Source: Chitinilyticum piscinae | Lineage (GTDB): Bacteria; Pseudomonadota; Gammaproteobacteria; Burkholderiales; Chitinibacteraceae | Assembly (NCBI RefSeq): GCF_015223195.1 | Contig: NZ_JADFUA010000001.1 | Coordinates: 124,001 to 188,000, forward strand | Length of the DNA: 64,000 nucleotides | Direction: 5' to 3' | In this document: in pieces, positions 8,102-19,779 of the stretch | Layout of the letters: every line of letters begins with the position of its first letter | Numbering within the stretch: position 1 is the stretch's first letter | The notes under the pieces: generated by a model | Told to the model about the DNA's origin: nothing | Database searches by the model: none | Seen by the model: the letters and a program-made list of their open reading frames with translations, nothing else | Position numbers and translations under genes: made by a program

Positions 8102-9178
8102 ATGCGGCATTTACTTATACCCTGTCTACTAGTCATAGTATTTCATGCTGCGCCAAGCCGGGCCGCCTGCACAATCCCTTCATCAGTCTTAAAAGCAGGA
8201 AGTCATGAGCTCATCGGCTCCTGCTCTTATAATGTCGCAATTAAAATAACAGAACCAAACACAGCGCTAAACTGCAATGGCGCAACACTAGATGGCGAAG
8301 GAAAACTCGGCACAGGTATTCTCGTGGACTCACAAGGGAAAGATTTAAGCAATATCTCTATAACCAACTGCAAAATCCAAAACTACAAGAACACGGGGAT
8401 CGGGATTGGCTGGGCAATTCCCGACTATCAAAAAACCAATGGACAACACCCAAAATCCGTTAATATTGAATCGGTACACATCTCAGGGATATTAGGGGTC
8501 GGGATCTACATTGACGACCATACATCAGGCGTAACAATAAAAGACTCCTCAGTCAAGAACGTTCGGGGCGCAGGCATCTATATTGAGCACGACTCTGAGA
8601 AAAGCACGATCATCAACTCATTGTTTGTTGAAAATGGATGGAATGAGAAAGGACATCCAACCCAGCCTGCAATTGCAATAGATGCGTCAGAGAACAACAC
8701 GATCTCGGGCAATAAATTCTTTGGAAACGGCCTTGCAGGAGTCGCACTCTACCGGAACTGCGATGAAGATTGGGAATCCGGCCACTCTGTAAAACGCGTC
8801 CACGGCGCAAACAAAAACCTGATCATTAACAATACGTTTAAGAACGAGATAGTTGGAATTTGGGTTGCATCCAGGCAAAGCCGCGACTTGCGATTCATGA
8901 AATGCGGAAGACCCCCCTACAAAATAGATAGCAATGGCGCCGTATTTGTAGAAGATGAAGCCATCGAAAACACAATAGCCAACAACAAAATTGAATCATC
9001 GAAAAAAGCCGGCATTATTGTTGAAATGGGCCCAAATGAAATTTCGGGCAACAACATAAAAGACAGCCACACCGACGACATTCTCACAGGGTCGGCAATA
9101 TATAGCAGAGCCACTGGAAACAAAGCCAAAGCAATTAAGCTTCCCAACAACGTCGCCAAGATCAAATCACAGGAGTAA
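8102..9178 (+). CDS. Secreted right-handed beta-helix protein
   Basis: The start at 8102 is preceded by AGAGGAA at a good distance and gives a signal peptide (cleavage probably near PSRAA). The 358-residue product then shows parallel-beta-helix (PbH1/NosD-like) repeats, for example ISITNCKIQNYKNTGIGIG and GVTIKDSSVKNVRGAGIYI, with regularly spaced Asn and Gly. Such periplasmic beta-helix proteins include polysaccharide lyases and C5-epimerases, so processing of the capsule glycan is plausible but not shown. A longer frame starts 39 bases earlier but lacks a signal peptide at its N-terminus. The gene is AT-rich and marks the start of the locus-specific block. Confidence 0.75.
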   Translation: MRHLLIPCLLVIVFHAAPSRAACTIPSSVLKAGSHELIGSCSYNVAIKITEPNTALNCNGATLDGEGKLGTGILVDSQGKDLSNISITNCKIQNYKNTGIGIGWAIPDYQKTNGQHPKSVNIESVHISGILGVGIYIDDHTSGVTIKDSSVKNVRGAGIYIEHDSEKSTIINSLFVENGWNEKGHPTQPAIAIDASENNTISGNKFFGNGLAGVALYRNCDEDWESGHSVKRVHGANKNLIINNTFKNEIVGIWVASRQSRDLRFMKCGRPPYKIDSNGAVFVEDEAIENTIANNKIESSKKAGIIVEMGPNEISGNNIKDSHTDDILTGSAIYSRATGNKAKAIKLPNNVAKIKSQE

Positions 9179-9180
9179 CC

Positions 9181-10116
9181 GTGTCTAAGATAATTATCAA
9201 TCATGTGATGTCCCAAGACGTACAGAGTAACATTTACAGTAGCATCATCAATTATTTTAAAGAATTCTCCGGTTCGGATTTTCAACATATCACAACAGTA
9301 GAGCCTATTTCAGAGGCATCTGTCTGGCACTACCATCGCCCTCATCTGGAAAAAAGGCTGAAACCACGCTCTGTAGTTACAGTTCATCACGATCTTTCTG
9401 ATACCGACCCATGGTTGAGTTACGAGAAATTTCATGATCGCTACAAAGAGTCGCAAAAGATTGTCTGCTTGAACACACAGCAAAAAGCATACTTAACGGC
9501 ACAAGGCATCACAAACACAACAATCATTCCGCACGGATATAACCGCAAGGTATTTATAGCCAATGAAGCCAAGCAAGTAAAAGAGAAATACACTTTCCTG
9601 GTTACATCTAGGCGTTATGGCCGCAGGGTCAAAGGTGAAGCCTACATTATTGATTTACTGAAATATTTAGACAACACTCACATTGCGTTTATTTTAGTTG
9701 GCCAAGACAGATCCCTCGACGCCCCCTATTTTGAAAAATTCGGGTTCGAAACCAAGATTTATGACAGGCTTCCATATAAATTATTCAACGACTTATATCG
9801 ACAATCGGATTTTCTTCTGATGCCGAGCTATTTCGAAGGCGGCCCTGCAAACATCCCAGAAGCAGTTGCAACATGCACGCCAATTATCTGCAACCCGATA
9901 GGAATGGCCGCTGACCTAGTGCAAAACATGAGAAATGGGCTATATCTAACCATGGACCCAGTGACGGATGGAGAAAACATCAATTCACTAATAAAAAGCC
10001 CGAATAAGATCGCAGAAATATTCGCCAACTCAGCCACCCAGGAACATTCATCAAAGGCAATAACCTGGGAAAAATCAATAAAGGCAAACTGCGACATTTA
10101 CCGGGAGATAAATTGA
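9181..10116 (+). CDS. Glycosyltransferase (GT4-like, capsule)
   Basis: A 311-residue GT-B type protein with a GTG start preceded by AGGAG. The C-terminal half carries the family GT4 donor-binding pattern: RRYGRRVKGE near the middle and EGGPANIPEAVA (two Glu seven residues apart) followed by NPIGMAADLV. The N-terminal half has VVTVHHD and IIPHGYN segments typical of this fold. It most likely transfers one sugar of the capsule repeat in the cytoplasm. It begins two bases after the beta-helix gene and its end overlaps the next start (ATGA). AT-rich like its neighbours, which suggests horizontal origin of the block. Confidence 0.85.
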   Translation: MSKIIINHVMSQDVQSNIYSSIINYFKEFSGSDFQHITTVEPISEASVWHYHRPHLEKRLKPRSVVTVHHDLSDTDPWLSYEKFHDRYKESQKIVCLNTQQKAYLTAQGITNTTIIPHGYNRKVFIANEAKQVKEKYTFLVTSRRYGRRVKGEAYIIDLLKYLDNTHIAFILVGQDRSLDAPYFEKFGFETKIYDRLPYKLFNDLYRQSDFLLMPSYFEGGPANIPEAVATCTPIICNPIGMAADLVQNMRNGLYLTMDPVTDGENINSLIKSPNKIAEIFANSATQEHSSKAITWEKSIKANCDIYREIN

Positions 10117-11681
10117 TGCGCTTCTTTTCACCAGACAGCCTACACATAAACACGAAGAACTTTAAATCTATCTTCGATTTTATTACAGAAGGAAAGCACG
10201 AGTTTGATCAACACATAAAGGATGCTCGTATAATTGCCAACTACGGCAATTATACCGACTTCCCCTTAGAAGCATCCGCGCAACTAGAACAATACAAGCA
10301 ATACAACAAAGAATTACTCTACACAGCTCAAATCGACGGAGTGAATCTTTTCAAGCTATGTCAACTTGAACTGCTATCTTACGTCTTCGCAATCACGCCT
10401 CATAAAGATCACCCTACGTTTTACACATTCGAGGACATATTCAACTACTGCCATAACGAGCACAAAGAAATACTAATCAGAAACATAGCTATGGCAGCAT
10501 ACTGGTATCATTACTGGAAGCGTTTCTTGCTAAACGCACCAAAATATGACTTCGCTCTGATTTTTTCAGGCAGCTTATCGTACACGCGAGCCCTCATCGA
10601 GCAGTTAAAAACCACCAGCACACGGGTTTTCATTTTAGAAACCTTTTTTACCGGCAATGATTTTTACTGCGAAGAAACATTTGAAGCAATACCGAACAAC
10701 TCGCAAATAAAGTCCGAAAATTACTACAATCAACTACTAAAACTTACTGACACCAGCCACAAAGAAAAGACGAAAGCGCTAAATAAAATACAGCTCGGCT
10801 GCAACTTGAATGTCAAACAACCCCCAAGAAAAAACGCGCCCTTATTCAAGAACAAAAGACGCACAATTTTAATACTAGGCCAAGTTGCAAACGATTTTTC
10901 ACTAATCAATGGACAAGGCGGCGCGATTTCTTCAATCAGCCTATACACAAAACTCATCCAAAAAATACTTGACCAAAGCGACTTTAATATTGTTTTCAAA
11001 GCCCATCCGTGGGAACTAAAGAAAACCAATATGAAAGCAAATGTAACGGCCGATGAGATTCAGCGTAGATTTGCCAATGAACAACGCCTTTGCGTTGTAT
11101 CTGATTTCAATATTGATGAGCTCTTTGATAATGCAGATTCTGTAGTAACGATCAATTCTCAATCAGGAATTGAGGCTGCGTGGCAAGGATTCAAGCCTAT
11201 TACACTAGGTCTTCCGTTCTATGGTCACAAAGGATTTAGCACAGATTTCCATCCGTCGAATATTGATGCGGCAATTGATTTTATAGCAAAATCACCAAAC
11301 GATAATTTTAATCTCACTTTACAAGAGTATGATAAGTTCGAGACGTTTCTGACTGTCATACTACAAGGCCAGTTGATAAGTAAGCATCCATCAGGGTTAG
11401 CCAAACTGCGCACCCTATTCTCCGCTTTGTCCGCAGTGACCTACCAATCAAACCCTATCAAGTCTCCCCAGCGCGAGCCTAAAATCACACATAGCACTGA
11501 ATCCACACAGAACCGAGAAGCCATCTCGGAGGAAAAAGCCATCTCGGAGGACAAAAGGAACAGCACAGAGTTAACGCCTTTCCAACGAAAACTGAGAAAA
11601 TTCAAGCGCTCACCCAAGCGTTTCTTTGCAGACAGCAAGCACAAATGGATGCGCCCGCTTGCTCATTTCTTTAGGGCATAA
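10113..11681 (+). CDS. Capsule glycosyltransferase with KpsC/KpsS-like C-terminal domain
   Basis: A 522-residue cytoplasmic protein. Residues about 1-230 have no recognised motif. Residues about 250-430 resemble the capsule polysaccharide-synthesis domain of KpsC/KpsS: VFKAHPWE, then VVTINSQSGIEAAWQGFKP and GLPFYGHKGF, equivalent to the HP...TSxxGFEALL...PFYAGWGL segments of Kdo transferases. It may be the polymerising or initiating transferase of this capsule type; substrate unknown. The C-terminal tail is charged and contains a duplicated AISE(E/D)K hexapeptide encoded by an 18-base tandem repeat. It overlaps the upstream glycosyltransferase gene by 4 bases. AT-rich. Confidence 0.7.
   Translation: MMRFFSPDSLHINTKNFKSIFDFITEGKHEFDQHIKDARIIANYGNYTDFPLEASAQLEQYKQYNKELLYTAQIDGVNLFKLCQLELLSYVFAITPHKDHPTFYTFEDIFNYCHNEHKEILIRNIAMAAYWYHYWKRFLLNAPKYDFALIFSGSLSYTRALIEQLKTTSTRVFILETFFTGNDFYCEETFEAIPNNSQIKSENYYNQLLKLTDTSHKEKTKALNKIQLGCNLNVKQPPRKNAPLFKNKRRTILILGQVANDFSLINGQGGAISSISLYTKLIQKILDQSDFNIVFKAHPWELKKTNMKANVTADEIQRRFANEQRLCVVSDFNIDELFDNADSVVTINSQSGIEAAWQGFKPITLGLPFYGHKGFSTDFHPSNIDAAIDFIAKSPNDNFNLTLQEYDKFETFLTVILQGQLISKHPSGLAKLRTLFSALSAVTYQSNPIKSPQREPKITHSTESTQNREAISEEKAISEDKRNSTELTPFQRKLRKFKRSPKRFFADSKHKWMRPLAHFFRA
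11520..11555. repeat. 18-base tandem duplication in a glycosyltransferase gene
   Basis: Two direct copies of an 18-base unit (11520-11537 and 11538-11555) differ at one base (gaggaa versus gaggac). They encode AISEEK and AISEDK in the C-terminal tail. Confidence 0.9.
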
Positions 11682-11683
11682 AA

Positions 11684-13964
<2,281 letters not shown>

Positions 13965-13966
13965 TC

Positions 13967-15241
13967 ATGTCAAAAGTCATTATTGTCATTCCGGCCCGGT
14001 TTGGCTCAACCCGATTACCAGGCAAGCCTTTGCTGGATATTGGCGGCAAGCCAATGATTCAGCATGTCTATGAAAAAGCTTGCTTGGTCAAAGGCGTAGA
14101 CAAGGTGCTGGTTGCTACCGATGACCAGCGGATCATCGATACCGTCCAGCATTTTGGCGGTACCGCAGTAATTACCTCGACCGATCACCCGTCGGGGACG
14201 GATCGGCTTGCGGAAGTGGCTCGCCAGCATCCGGCAGATGTCTATATCAATATCCAAGGCGATGAGCCATTGGTCAGACCGGAAGATTTGCAGGCCCTAG
14301 TCGATATGATGTGCAGTCATCCTGAGGTGGATGTCGGATCGCTCTATCATCCTGTTTCCGCTGACGAGTCAAGAAACCCAAATACAGTGAAGGTAGTACT
14401 GAACAATAATGGCAATGCGCTGTATTTCAGTAGGTCTCCTATTCCTTATCCTCGGGAGGCTGATGCAGCGCTATACAATAAACATATCGGTGTTTATGCA
14501 TACCGTTCCGCGGTGCTGAGTCAGTATGCACAACTGCCTCAGCCTATGCTGGAAGCGGCCGAATCACTGGAACAACTGCGCTTGCTGGCTAGTGGTTACA
14601 CCATTCGCATGGTGGGTGTAGCCCCTACGGCCCCAGGCGTTGATACACCGGAGTGCCTGGAAAAAGTGCGCGCGATTGTTGCTGGCCGGAGCTGGCAGGC
14701 AGTAAATCCGCTTGCAAGCATCCGCTTGGTGATTACTGATGTGGATGGCGTGCTTACCGATGGCAGCATCATTTATGATGCCTCCGGAGAGTGTCAAAAG
14801 CAATTTCATGTGCGGGACGGTTTGGGCATTCGTATGCTGGAAGAAAGTGGCATCCGGGTTGCCGTACTTTCGGGACGCGATTCGGCCACCCTGCGCAAAC
14901 GCGTTGAAGACCTTGGGATTTCATTCAGTCTGTTTGGTGTAAATGACAAGGCTGCAGCTTGCCTACAGCTGATGTCTGAGGCGGGAGTAGGGGCTGCTGA
15001 AACTGCCTGCATAGGGGACGACACCATTGATCTGCCTGCTTTTGAAGTATGTGCTGTCGCAGTCGCAGTAGCTGATGCACCAGATTACATCAAGAAGCAT
15101 GCCCGGCTTTCACTCAACAAACCAGGCGGTCAGGGGGCATTCCGGGAGTTTTCGGATATGCTTCTTGCTGCGCAGGGCAAATCATCCATTTATGAGTCGG
15201 CGGCGGGCTTCTTGCAAGCCATGCACAAAGTAGCCCAGTAA
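13967..15241 (+). CDS. kdsB-kdsC: Fused CMP-Kdo synthetase (KdsB) and Kdo-8-phosphate phosphatase (KdsC)
   Basis: A 424-residue bifunctional protein. Residues 1 to about 245 are KdsB: IPARFGSTRLPGKPL at the N-terminus, INIQGDEPLV, and NKHIGVYAYR. Residues about 250-424 are KdsC, a HAD phosphatase: ITDVDGVLTDG with both catalytic Asp, VRDGLGIRML, LSGRDS and IGDDTIDLP. The joined enzymes would dephosphorylate Kdo-8-phosphate and then activate Kdo to CMP-Kdo. There is no stop or frameshift between the halves, and every key motif is intact. In most bacteria these are separate genes. It starts two bases after kdsA. Confidence 0.95.
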   Translation: MSKVIIVIPARFGSTRLPGKPLLDIGGKPMIQHVYEKACLVKGVDKVLVATDDQRIIDTVQHFGGTAVITSTDHPSGTDRLAEVARQHPADVYINIQGDEPLVRPEDLQALVDMMCSHPEVDVGSLYHPVSADESRNPNTVKVVLNNNGNALYFSRSPIPYPREADAALYNKHIGVYAYRSAVLSQYAQLPQPMLEAAESLEQLRLLASGYTIRMVGVAPTAPGVDTPECLEKVRAIVAGRSWQAVNPLASIRLVITDVDGVLTDGSIIYDASGECQKQFHVRDGLGIRMLEESGIRVAVLSGRDSATLRKRVEDLGISFSLFGVNDKAAACLQLMSEAGVGAAETACIGDDTIDLPAFEVCAVAVAVADAPDYIKKHARLSLNKPGGQGAFREFSDMLLAAQGKSSIYESAAGFLQAMHKVAQ

Positions 15242-15581
15242 GTTCATTGCACACTTGAAACTTGATTAGTCCTGATGCTGCTTCTGCTCGTGCAGCAAAT
15301 TGTCACCCTAGGGGAAGACTCTGCACAGGCAGTTCGATAGTAGAATCCTAACCCTGCGCGTGCTCAAGAAGCGAGTCGACCTCTTATTTGTTTTGTCGCA
15401 CAAAGTCGTGCACCACCTTCCGATTAGCCGCTCCCGCGATGACGGAGTATTGCCCATGGAAGAATCAGTCTGGATGTTGTTTGCCAGCAGCATGCCTGAA
15501 TGCGGTTTCCCCGGGCGGAGAGTGATGAAGTTGCTGCACGGTTCTACTACATGACCTACATGATCTGGATAATCCGTAACT
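15242..15581. other. Intergenic region between kdsB-kdsC and kpsF
   Basis: About 340 bases without a supported gene. It contains short open frames on both strands that resemble nothing I know and lack ribosome binding sites. It breaks an otherwise tightly packed operon and probably contains a promoter for kpsF-kpsC, but I cannot point to a convincing one. Confidence 0.5.
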
Positions 15582-16538
15582 ATGCCCAACTCTGTAAATT
15601 CTCTGGAAATTGCAAGACAAGTCATCGACATCGAAATTTCAGCGCTGCACGATATGTCCAGCCGGCTCGGGGCAGATTTTCATGCTGCGGTTCAGCTAAT
15701 TCTTTCTACCAAAGGGCGCGTTGTAGTTGTTGGAATGGGGAAGTCCGGGCTGATCGGCAAGAAGATTACCGCCACATTTGCATCAACCGGTACTCCTTCT
15801 TTTTTTGTTCATCCCGCCGAGGCATTTCACGGAGACCTTGGGATGATCAAACCGACCGATACTGTACTGATGATTTCCAATAGCGGTGAATCTGAAGAGC
15901 TGGTCAGGCTAATCCCCTTCCTCCAGTATCAGGAAAACAGGATCATTGCCATGACAGGGCGTCTTAACTCTACTCTGGCAGTCAATGCGCATGCTGTTCT
16001 GGATATTTCGGTCAAGCAGGAAGCATGTACCAACAACCTTGCGCCAACGTCCTCGACAACTGCGACACTGGTCATGGGCGATGCCTTGGCAGTAGCACTG
16101 TCCACTCTAAAAGATTTCAAGCCTGAAGATTTTGCACGTTTCCACCCCGGCGGTAGCCTTGGTCGGCGGTTGCTCACAAAAGTGCGAGATGTCATGCATA
16201 AACAAAACCTTCCAACTTGCCAGCCCGACACAACGTTCCGCGATCTTATCCACAGCATTTCTGCTGGCCGCCTTGGACTTGTATTGGTCATGGACGGTAA
16301 TGAAGAACTCGCAGGCATCATCACTGATGGTGATGTGCGTCGTGCATTCGAAATGCACGAAGACCCAACAACGCTTTCGGCTCAGCACATCATGACAAAG
16401 CAACCCAAGGTCATCGGTCAAAATGAGAGTTTTGCGTTTGCAGAGGAATACATGCGCACAAAAAAACTAAGTTCGCTTATCGTTCTTGACGCGCACGACA
16501 ACGTCGTTGGTGTACTGCAGATTTATGACATTGGCTAA
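15582..16538 (+). CDS. kpsF: Arabinose-5-phosphate isomerase (capsule type)
   Basis: The 318-residue protein has an N-terminal SIS sugar-isomerase domain (VVVGMGKSGLIGKK, HPAEAFHGDLG, ISNSGESEE) and two C-terminal CBS domains starting near residue 205 (VRDVMHKQNLP and AQHIMTKQPKV). It converts ribulose 5-phosphate to arabinose 5-phosphate, the first step of Kdo synthesis. A paralogue (kdsD) would be expected elsewhere for lipopolysaccharide; naming it kpsF rests on its place next to kpsC. Its last 14 bases overlap the kpsC start. Confidence 0.94.
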   Translation: MPNSVNSLEIARQVIDIEISALHDMSSRLGADFHAAVQLILSTKGRVVVVGMGKSGLIGKKITATFASTGTPSFFVHPAEAFHGDLGMIKPTDTVLMISNSGESEELVRLIPFLQYQENRIIAMTGRLNSTLAVNAHAVLDISVKQEACTNNLAPTSSTTATLVMGDALAVALSTLKDFKPEDFARFHPGGSLGRRLLTKVRDVMHKQNLPTCQPDTTFRDLIHSISAGRLGLVLVMDGNEELAGIITDGDVRRAFEMHEDPTTLSAQHIMTKQPKVIGQNESFAFAEEYMRTKKLSSLIVLDAHDNVVGVLQIYDIG

Positions 16539-18540
16539 TCAGCAACCCTCACACTTTCTTGCTCTGAGCAAGCCCGTCTTTTCGCAATGCGCCAGCAAGG
16601 GGCTTTTACCCGCCCCTTTGACGCTTTATCGACCCGGCAAACAGTTAGCCCTCGGTACGACCGTCATTGGTTGGGGATTAAAACCTTCAGCAGCAAAGGC
16701 ACGTTTATTTGCCGAGATGAAAGGACTGAATTTCATCACCGTTGAAGATGGTTTTCTGCGATCAGTGGGTATAGGGCAGGGAGAGTTACCTCTCTCTCTT
16801 GTTCTGGATGATTTGGGCATCTATTACGATTGCCGCAACCCATCCCGCTTGGAAGCGCTTATTGCAATGCCGCTCACGGCAATTCAGCATACGCGCGCCC
16901 AAGCGCTAAGGCAGCATTGGTGCGCTGGTGCGGTTTCCAAATACAACCATCAGCGCATCGTGCACCCGACTCTGCCAAGGGGCTTTATTCTGGTAGTTGA
17001 CCAGACGTATGGCGATGCAGCCATTGAATTTGGAGGGGCGTCAGCCGATACATTTGAGCGTATGCTGAATGCTGCATTAGCTGAAAATGCAGGGTCTCCC
17101 GTTGTACTGAAAATTCATCCGGAAGTTCTGGCCGGGCGTAAACGCGGGCATTTTTCGCTCGAAGCGCTACGTACCAATCCGCGCATTATCTTGCTAGCAG
17201 ACGATATCCACCCGGCAGAACTGTTGCCTTTGGCATCGCAGGTATATGTTGTAACATCGCAGATGGGGTTTGATGCACTGCTATGGGGCGTTCCGGTACG
17301 CTGTTTCGGCATGCCATTCTATGCGGGATGGGGTTTGACCTCCGATGACCTGCCAGCACCTTCACGCCGCAGTCACGCAAATCTGGAGCAATTGATTCAT
17401 GCGGCCCTGATTGCTTATCCACGCTATGTCGATCCGGAAACCCAGCAGACCTGCGAGGTAGAAGTTGTACTGGCCCATCTTGCGCTGCAACGTCGTATGC
17501 GCAGCCGACTGCCGAACTGCGTGCAGGCGTATGGATTCTCGAAGTGGAAGCGGCCAATTGTGCAAGATTTCACCTGGGGTAGCCAGGTGGATTTTCTACG
17601 ATGGAAGCGCTGGCGCCGGAAAACAGCCTTGCCAATGCTGATTTGGGGCAAGAAACACCTGGAAGCGTTTCCGGACACTGAATACCCAGACATACAAACG
17701 ACCACACGCATTTCTGTCGAGGACGGATTTATTCGATCAGTAGGCCTGGGGGCTGACCTTATCCGACCAGTGTCATGGGTATTCGATTCCAGAGGTATTT
17801 ATTTTGATGCTTCCCGCCCTTCCGATCTGGAACATTTGCTCGAGCATGTTGATATGGATGACGCTTTGCTGTTGCGGGCGCGCCGTTTGCGTGAACGAAT
17901 TGTTGCAGAAAAGTTAACCAAATATAACGTTGGCACTGGCTCCTGGCAGCGCCCCAATAGCAACAAGCCAGTAGTGCTGGTTGCTGGCCAGGTGGAAAGC
18001 GATGCATCAATTCGGTATGGCGCAGGCCAGATTCGGAGCAATATTGGCTTATTACAGGCAGTGCGAACGGCACAGCCGGAGGCATGGATCGTTTACAAGC
18101 CGCATCCTGATGTTCTGGCGGGCTTGCGCGAACGCGGCCAGAACGAAGATGAAGCCTTACACTGGTGTGATGAACTTGTCACTGATATGCCGATGGCTGA
18201 TATGCTCACCCAAGTTGATGCCGTGCATGTATTGACTTCACTGACTGGATTTGAGGCGCTATTGCGTGGTGTTCAGGTTGAAGTATGGGGCATGCCGTTC
18301 TACTCGGGGTGGGGATTGACGCACGACCATATGCAGTGCAATCGACGTACTCGCCTTCGCAACCTGGACGAACTGGTAGCCGCAGCCTTGATCCTTTATC
18401 CAGTATATGTCAGCCGAATAACTGGGCGCTATACCACACCGGAAAGAGCATTGGATGAACTTATCAGCTGGCGTCAGAGTAAACAGGCGGCACTCCCTTG
18501 GTGGCGATTGGCTCTACGCAAGCTTCTCCCCTATGTGTAA
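16525..18540 (+). CDS. kpsC: Capsule Kdo-linker synthase KpsC (two transferase modules)
   Basis: The 671-residue protein contains two related halves. Each has an EDGF(L/I)RSVG motif (first near residue 75, second about 400), a HP segment in KIHPEVLAG / KPHPDVLAG, and a PFYAGWGLT / PFYSGWGLT motif. This tandem layout is that of KpsC, which adds alternating beta-linked Kdo residues to the lipid linker begun by KpsS. The start at 16525 overlaps kpsF by 14 bases; an in-frame start 39 bases earlier is possible but lies inside kpsF. No truncation is seen. Confidence 0.95.
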   Translation: MTLANQQPSHFLALSKPVFSQCASKGLLPAPLTLYRPGKQLALGTTVIGWGLKPSAAKARLFAEMKGLNFITVEDGFLRSVGIGQGELPLSLVLDDLGIYYDCRNPSRLEALIAMPLTAIQHTRAQALRQHWCAGAVSKYNHQRIVHPTLPRGFILVVDQTYGDAAIEFGGASADTFERMLNAALAENAGSPVVLKIHPEVLAGRKRGHFSLEALRTNPRIILLADDIHPAELLPLASQVYVVTSQMGFDALLWGVPVRCFGMPFYAGWGLTSDDLPAPSRRSHANLEQLIHAALIAYPRYVDPETQQTCEVEVVLAHLALQRRMRSRLPNCVQAYGFSKWKRPIVQDFTWGSQVDFLRWKRWRRKTALPMLIWGKKHLEAFPDTEYPDIQTTTRISVEDGFIRSVGLGADLIRPVSWVFDSRGIYFDASRPSDLEHLLEHVDMDDALLLRARRLRERIVAEKLTKYNVGTGSWQRPNSNKPVVLVAGQVESDASIRYGAGQIRSNIGLLQAVRTAQPEAWIVYKPHPDVLAGLRERGQNEDEALHWCDELVTDMPMADMLTQVDAVHVLTSLTGFEALLRGVQVEVWGMPFYSGWGLTHDHMQCNRRTRLRNLDELVAAALILYPVYVSRITGRYTTPERALDELISWRQSKQAALPWWRLALRKLLPYV

Positions 18541-18778
18541 TAAATGGTCATGAGCGCGGTCCTTCATGTCAGCATGGCACTACACACAAGCGCTCGTCTC
18601 ATTGCTTTGCGGTGACTCTTCACACATGGTAACGAGTCACGCATGATTAGCTAGCCAGGGTAAAACAAGCCGCTACACCATTGCATTTGGCATATGTATC
18701 CATTCCCAATCAGGATACTAGCTATTTGTTGAATGACTACAGCAAAAAAATCAAAACTCGAAATTTTAAATACATCTT

Positions 18779-19765
18779 GTGATTTCTATTAATTCACTTT
18801 TCAAAAATCACCGACCAATCATTCGCAAGCTATGGGCGCTAATGGAATTGGTTGACGAAGATGGGCCAGACATCCCTCGTCAGCGACAAAAGTTGCGCCG
18901 GGAGCTTTTACTGCTGACAATGCCAACTCCAAGACATTTCATTTCACTTGATGACTACGACATTAACGCTGTCAGCGAAGGGCTGTTCAGTCTGGATCAT
19001 GGCGGCCTGCGGTTTGATTGCCTGCTACATCGCCATGACAGTGCGGGGTCACCGCTGTTTGTCATTCTTTCCGGCTTGAGAAATCCGGACAAGCATCCCG
19101 TACCCAAATTTGACCGACTAAGTTTTGCACCGCTTTTTCCTGGGCATGTGCTGTATGTGTCGGATCCCGTACACCATCACCCGCAAGCCAAACTGCTTCG
19201 TACCGGCTGGTATCTAGGAGACGAGAGGCAGCCGGGCATTCCCGCACTGGCTGAGCTGGTTCAGTATATCCGCATTGAATTGGGGGCAGCGCGCTATCCC
19301 TTGGTGTGCTATGGGTCGTCTGCAGGTGGTTTTGCAGCGGCTTGCCTAGCCTCGGAACTCGCAGAGGCCGTCGCCGTCGCCATCAATCCGCAAACCCGCT
19401 TGTGGCACTTTGGCGGGCTATTTACGGCTTGGCTGCGCACCTGTTACCCCAGTCTTAATCCGCAAACGATCGTCAAGCAAGGGCACCACTTGTTCGATTT
19501 ACACTCTCGCCTGCAAAAACCGGGCGTTCGCTTGCTCTATGTGCAAAACCAACTCGACAAGCTGCATTTCCAGCGTTATTACCAGCCTTTCTGCCAGGAG
19601 TTTGGCTTTAATGCGCTCAGCGATGGACTAAACCGGCAGGGAAATCTGGCCACCTACCTTTATCAGGATCCGGCCGGTCATGGCGGGGAACCACGCTCAC
19701 TGGCACCTGAACTGATCGCCATCGCGCTACAAATGGCCGAAGGCAGCAAAACAATTGCAGCATGA
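18779..19765 (+). CDS. Alpha/beta-hydrolase-like protein, capsule locus
   Basis: A 328-residue protein (GTG start; an ATG at 18842 is an alternative, and neither has a good ribosome binding site). The centre has CYGSSAGGFAAACLA, a nucleophile elbow with Ser followed by a helix, and VAINPQTRLWHFGG after it. DPAGHGGEP near the C-terminus could supply Asp/His. Organisation resembles the N-terminal half of the protein at 11684-13147, which has GSSMAGYAAIHFAL and ACNPQVSIEL at the equivalent places, so the two are probably related. I do not know the function; action on the capsule or its lipid is an inference from context. It ends 14 bases before the convergent secretion ATPase gene. Confidence 0.7.
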   Translation: MISINSLFKNHRPIIRKLWALMELVDEDGPDIPRQRQKLRRELLLLTMPTPRHFISLDDYDINAVSEGLFSLDHGGLRFDCLLHRHDSAGSPLFVILSGLRNPDKHPVPKFDRLSFAPLFPGHVLYVSDPVHHHPQAKLLRTGWYLGDERQPGIPALAELVQYIRIELGAARYPLVCYGSSAGGFAAACLASELAEAVAVAINPQTRLWHFGGLFTAWLRTCYPSLNPQTIVKQGHHLFDLHSRLQKPGVRLLYVQNQLDKLHFQRYYQPFCQEFGFNALSDGLNRQGNLATYLYQDPAGHGGEPRSLAPELIAIALQMAEGSKTIAA

Positions 19766-19779
19766 TGCTAATCCATGCA

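Noticed and set aside
15360-15554. 65-codon frame before kpsF
   Set aside because: No ribosome binding site or recognisable motif; likely chance.
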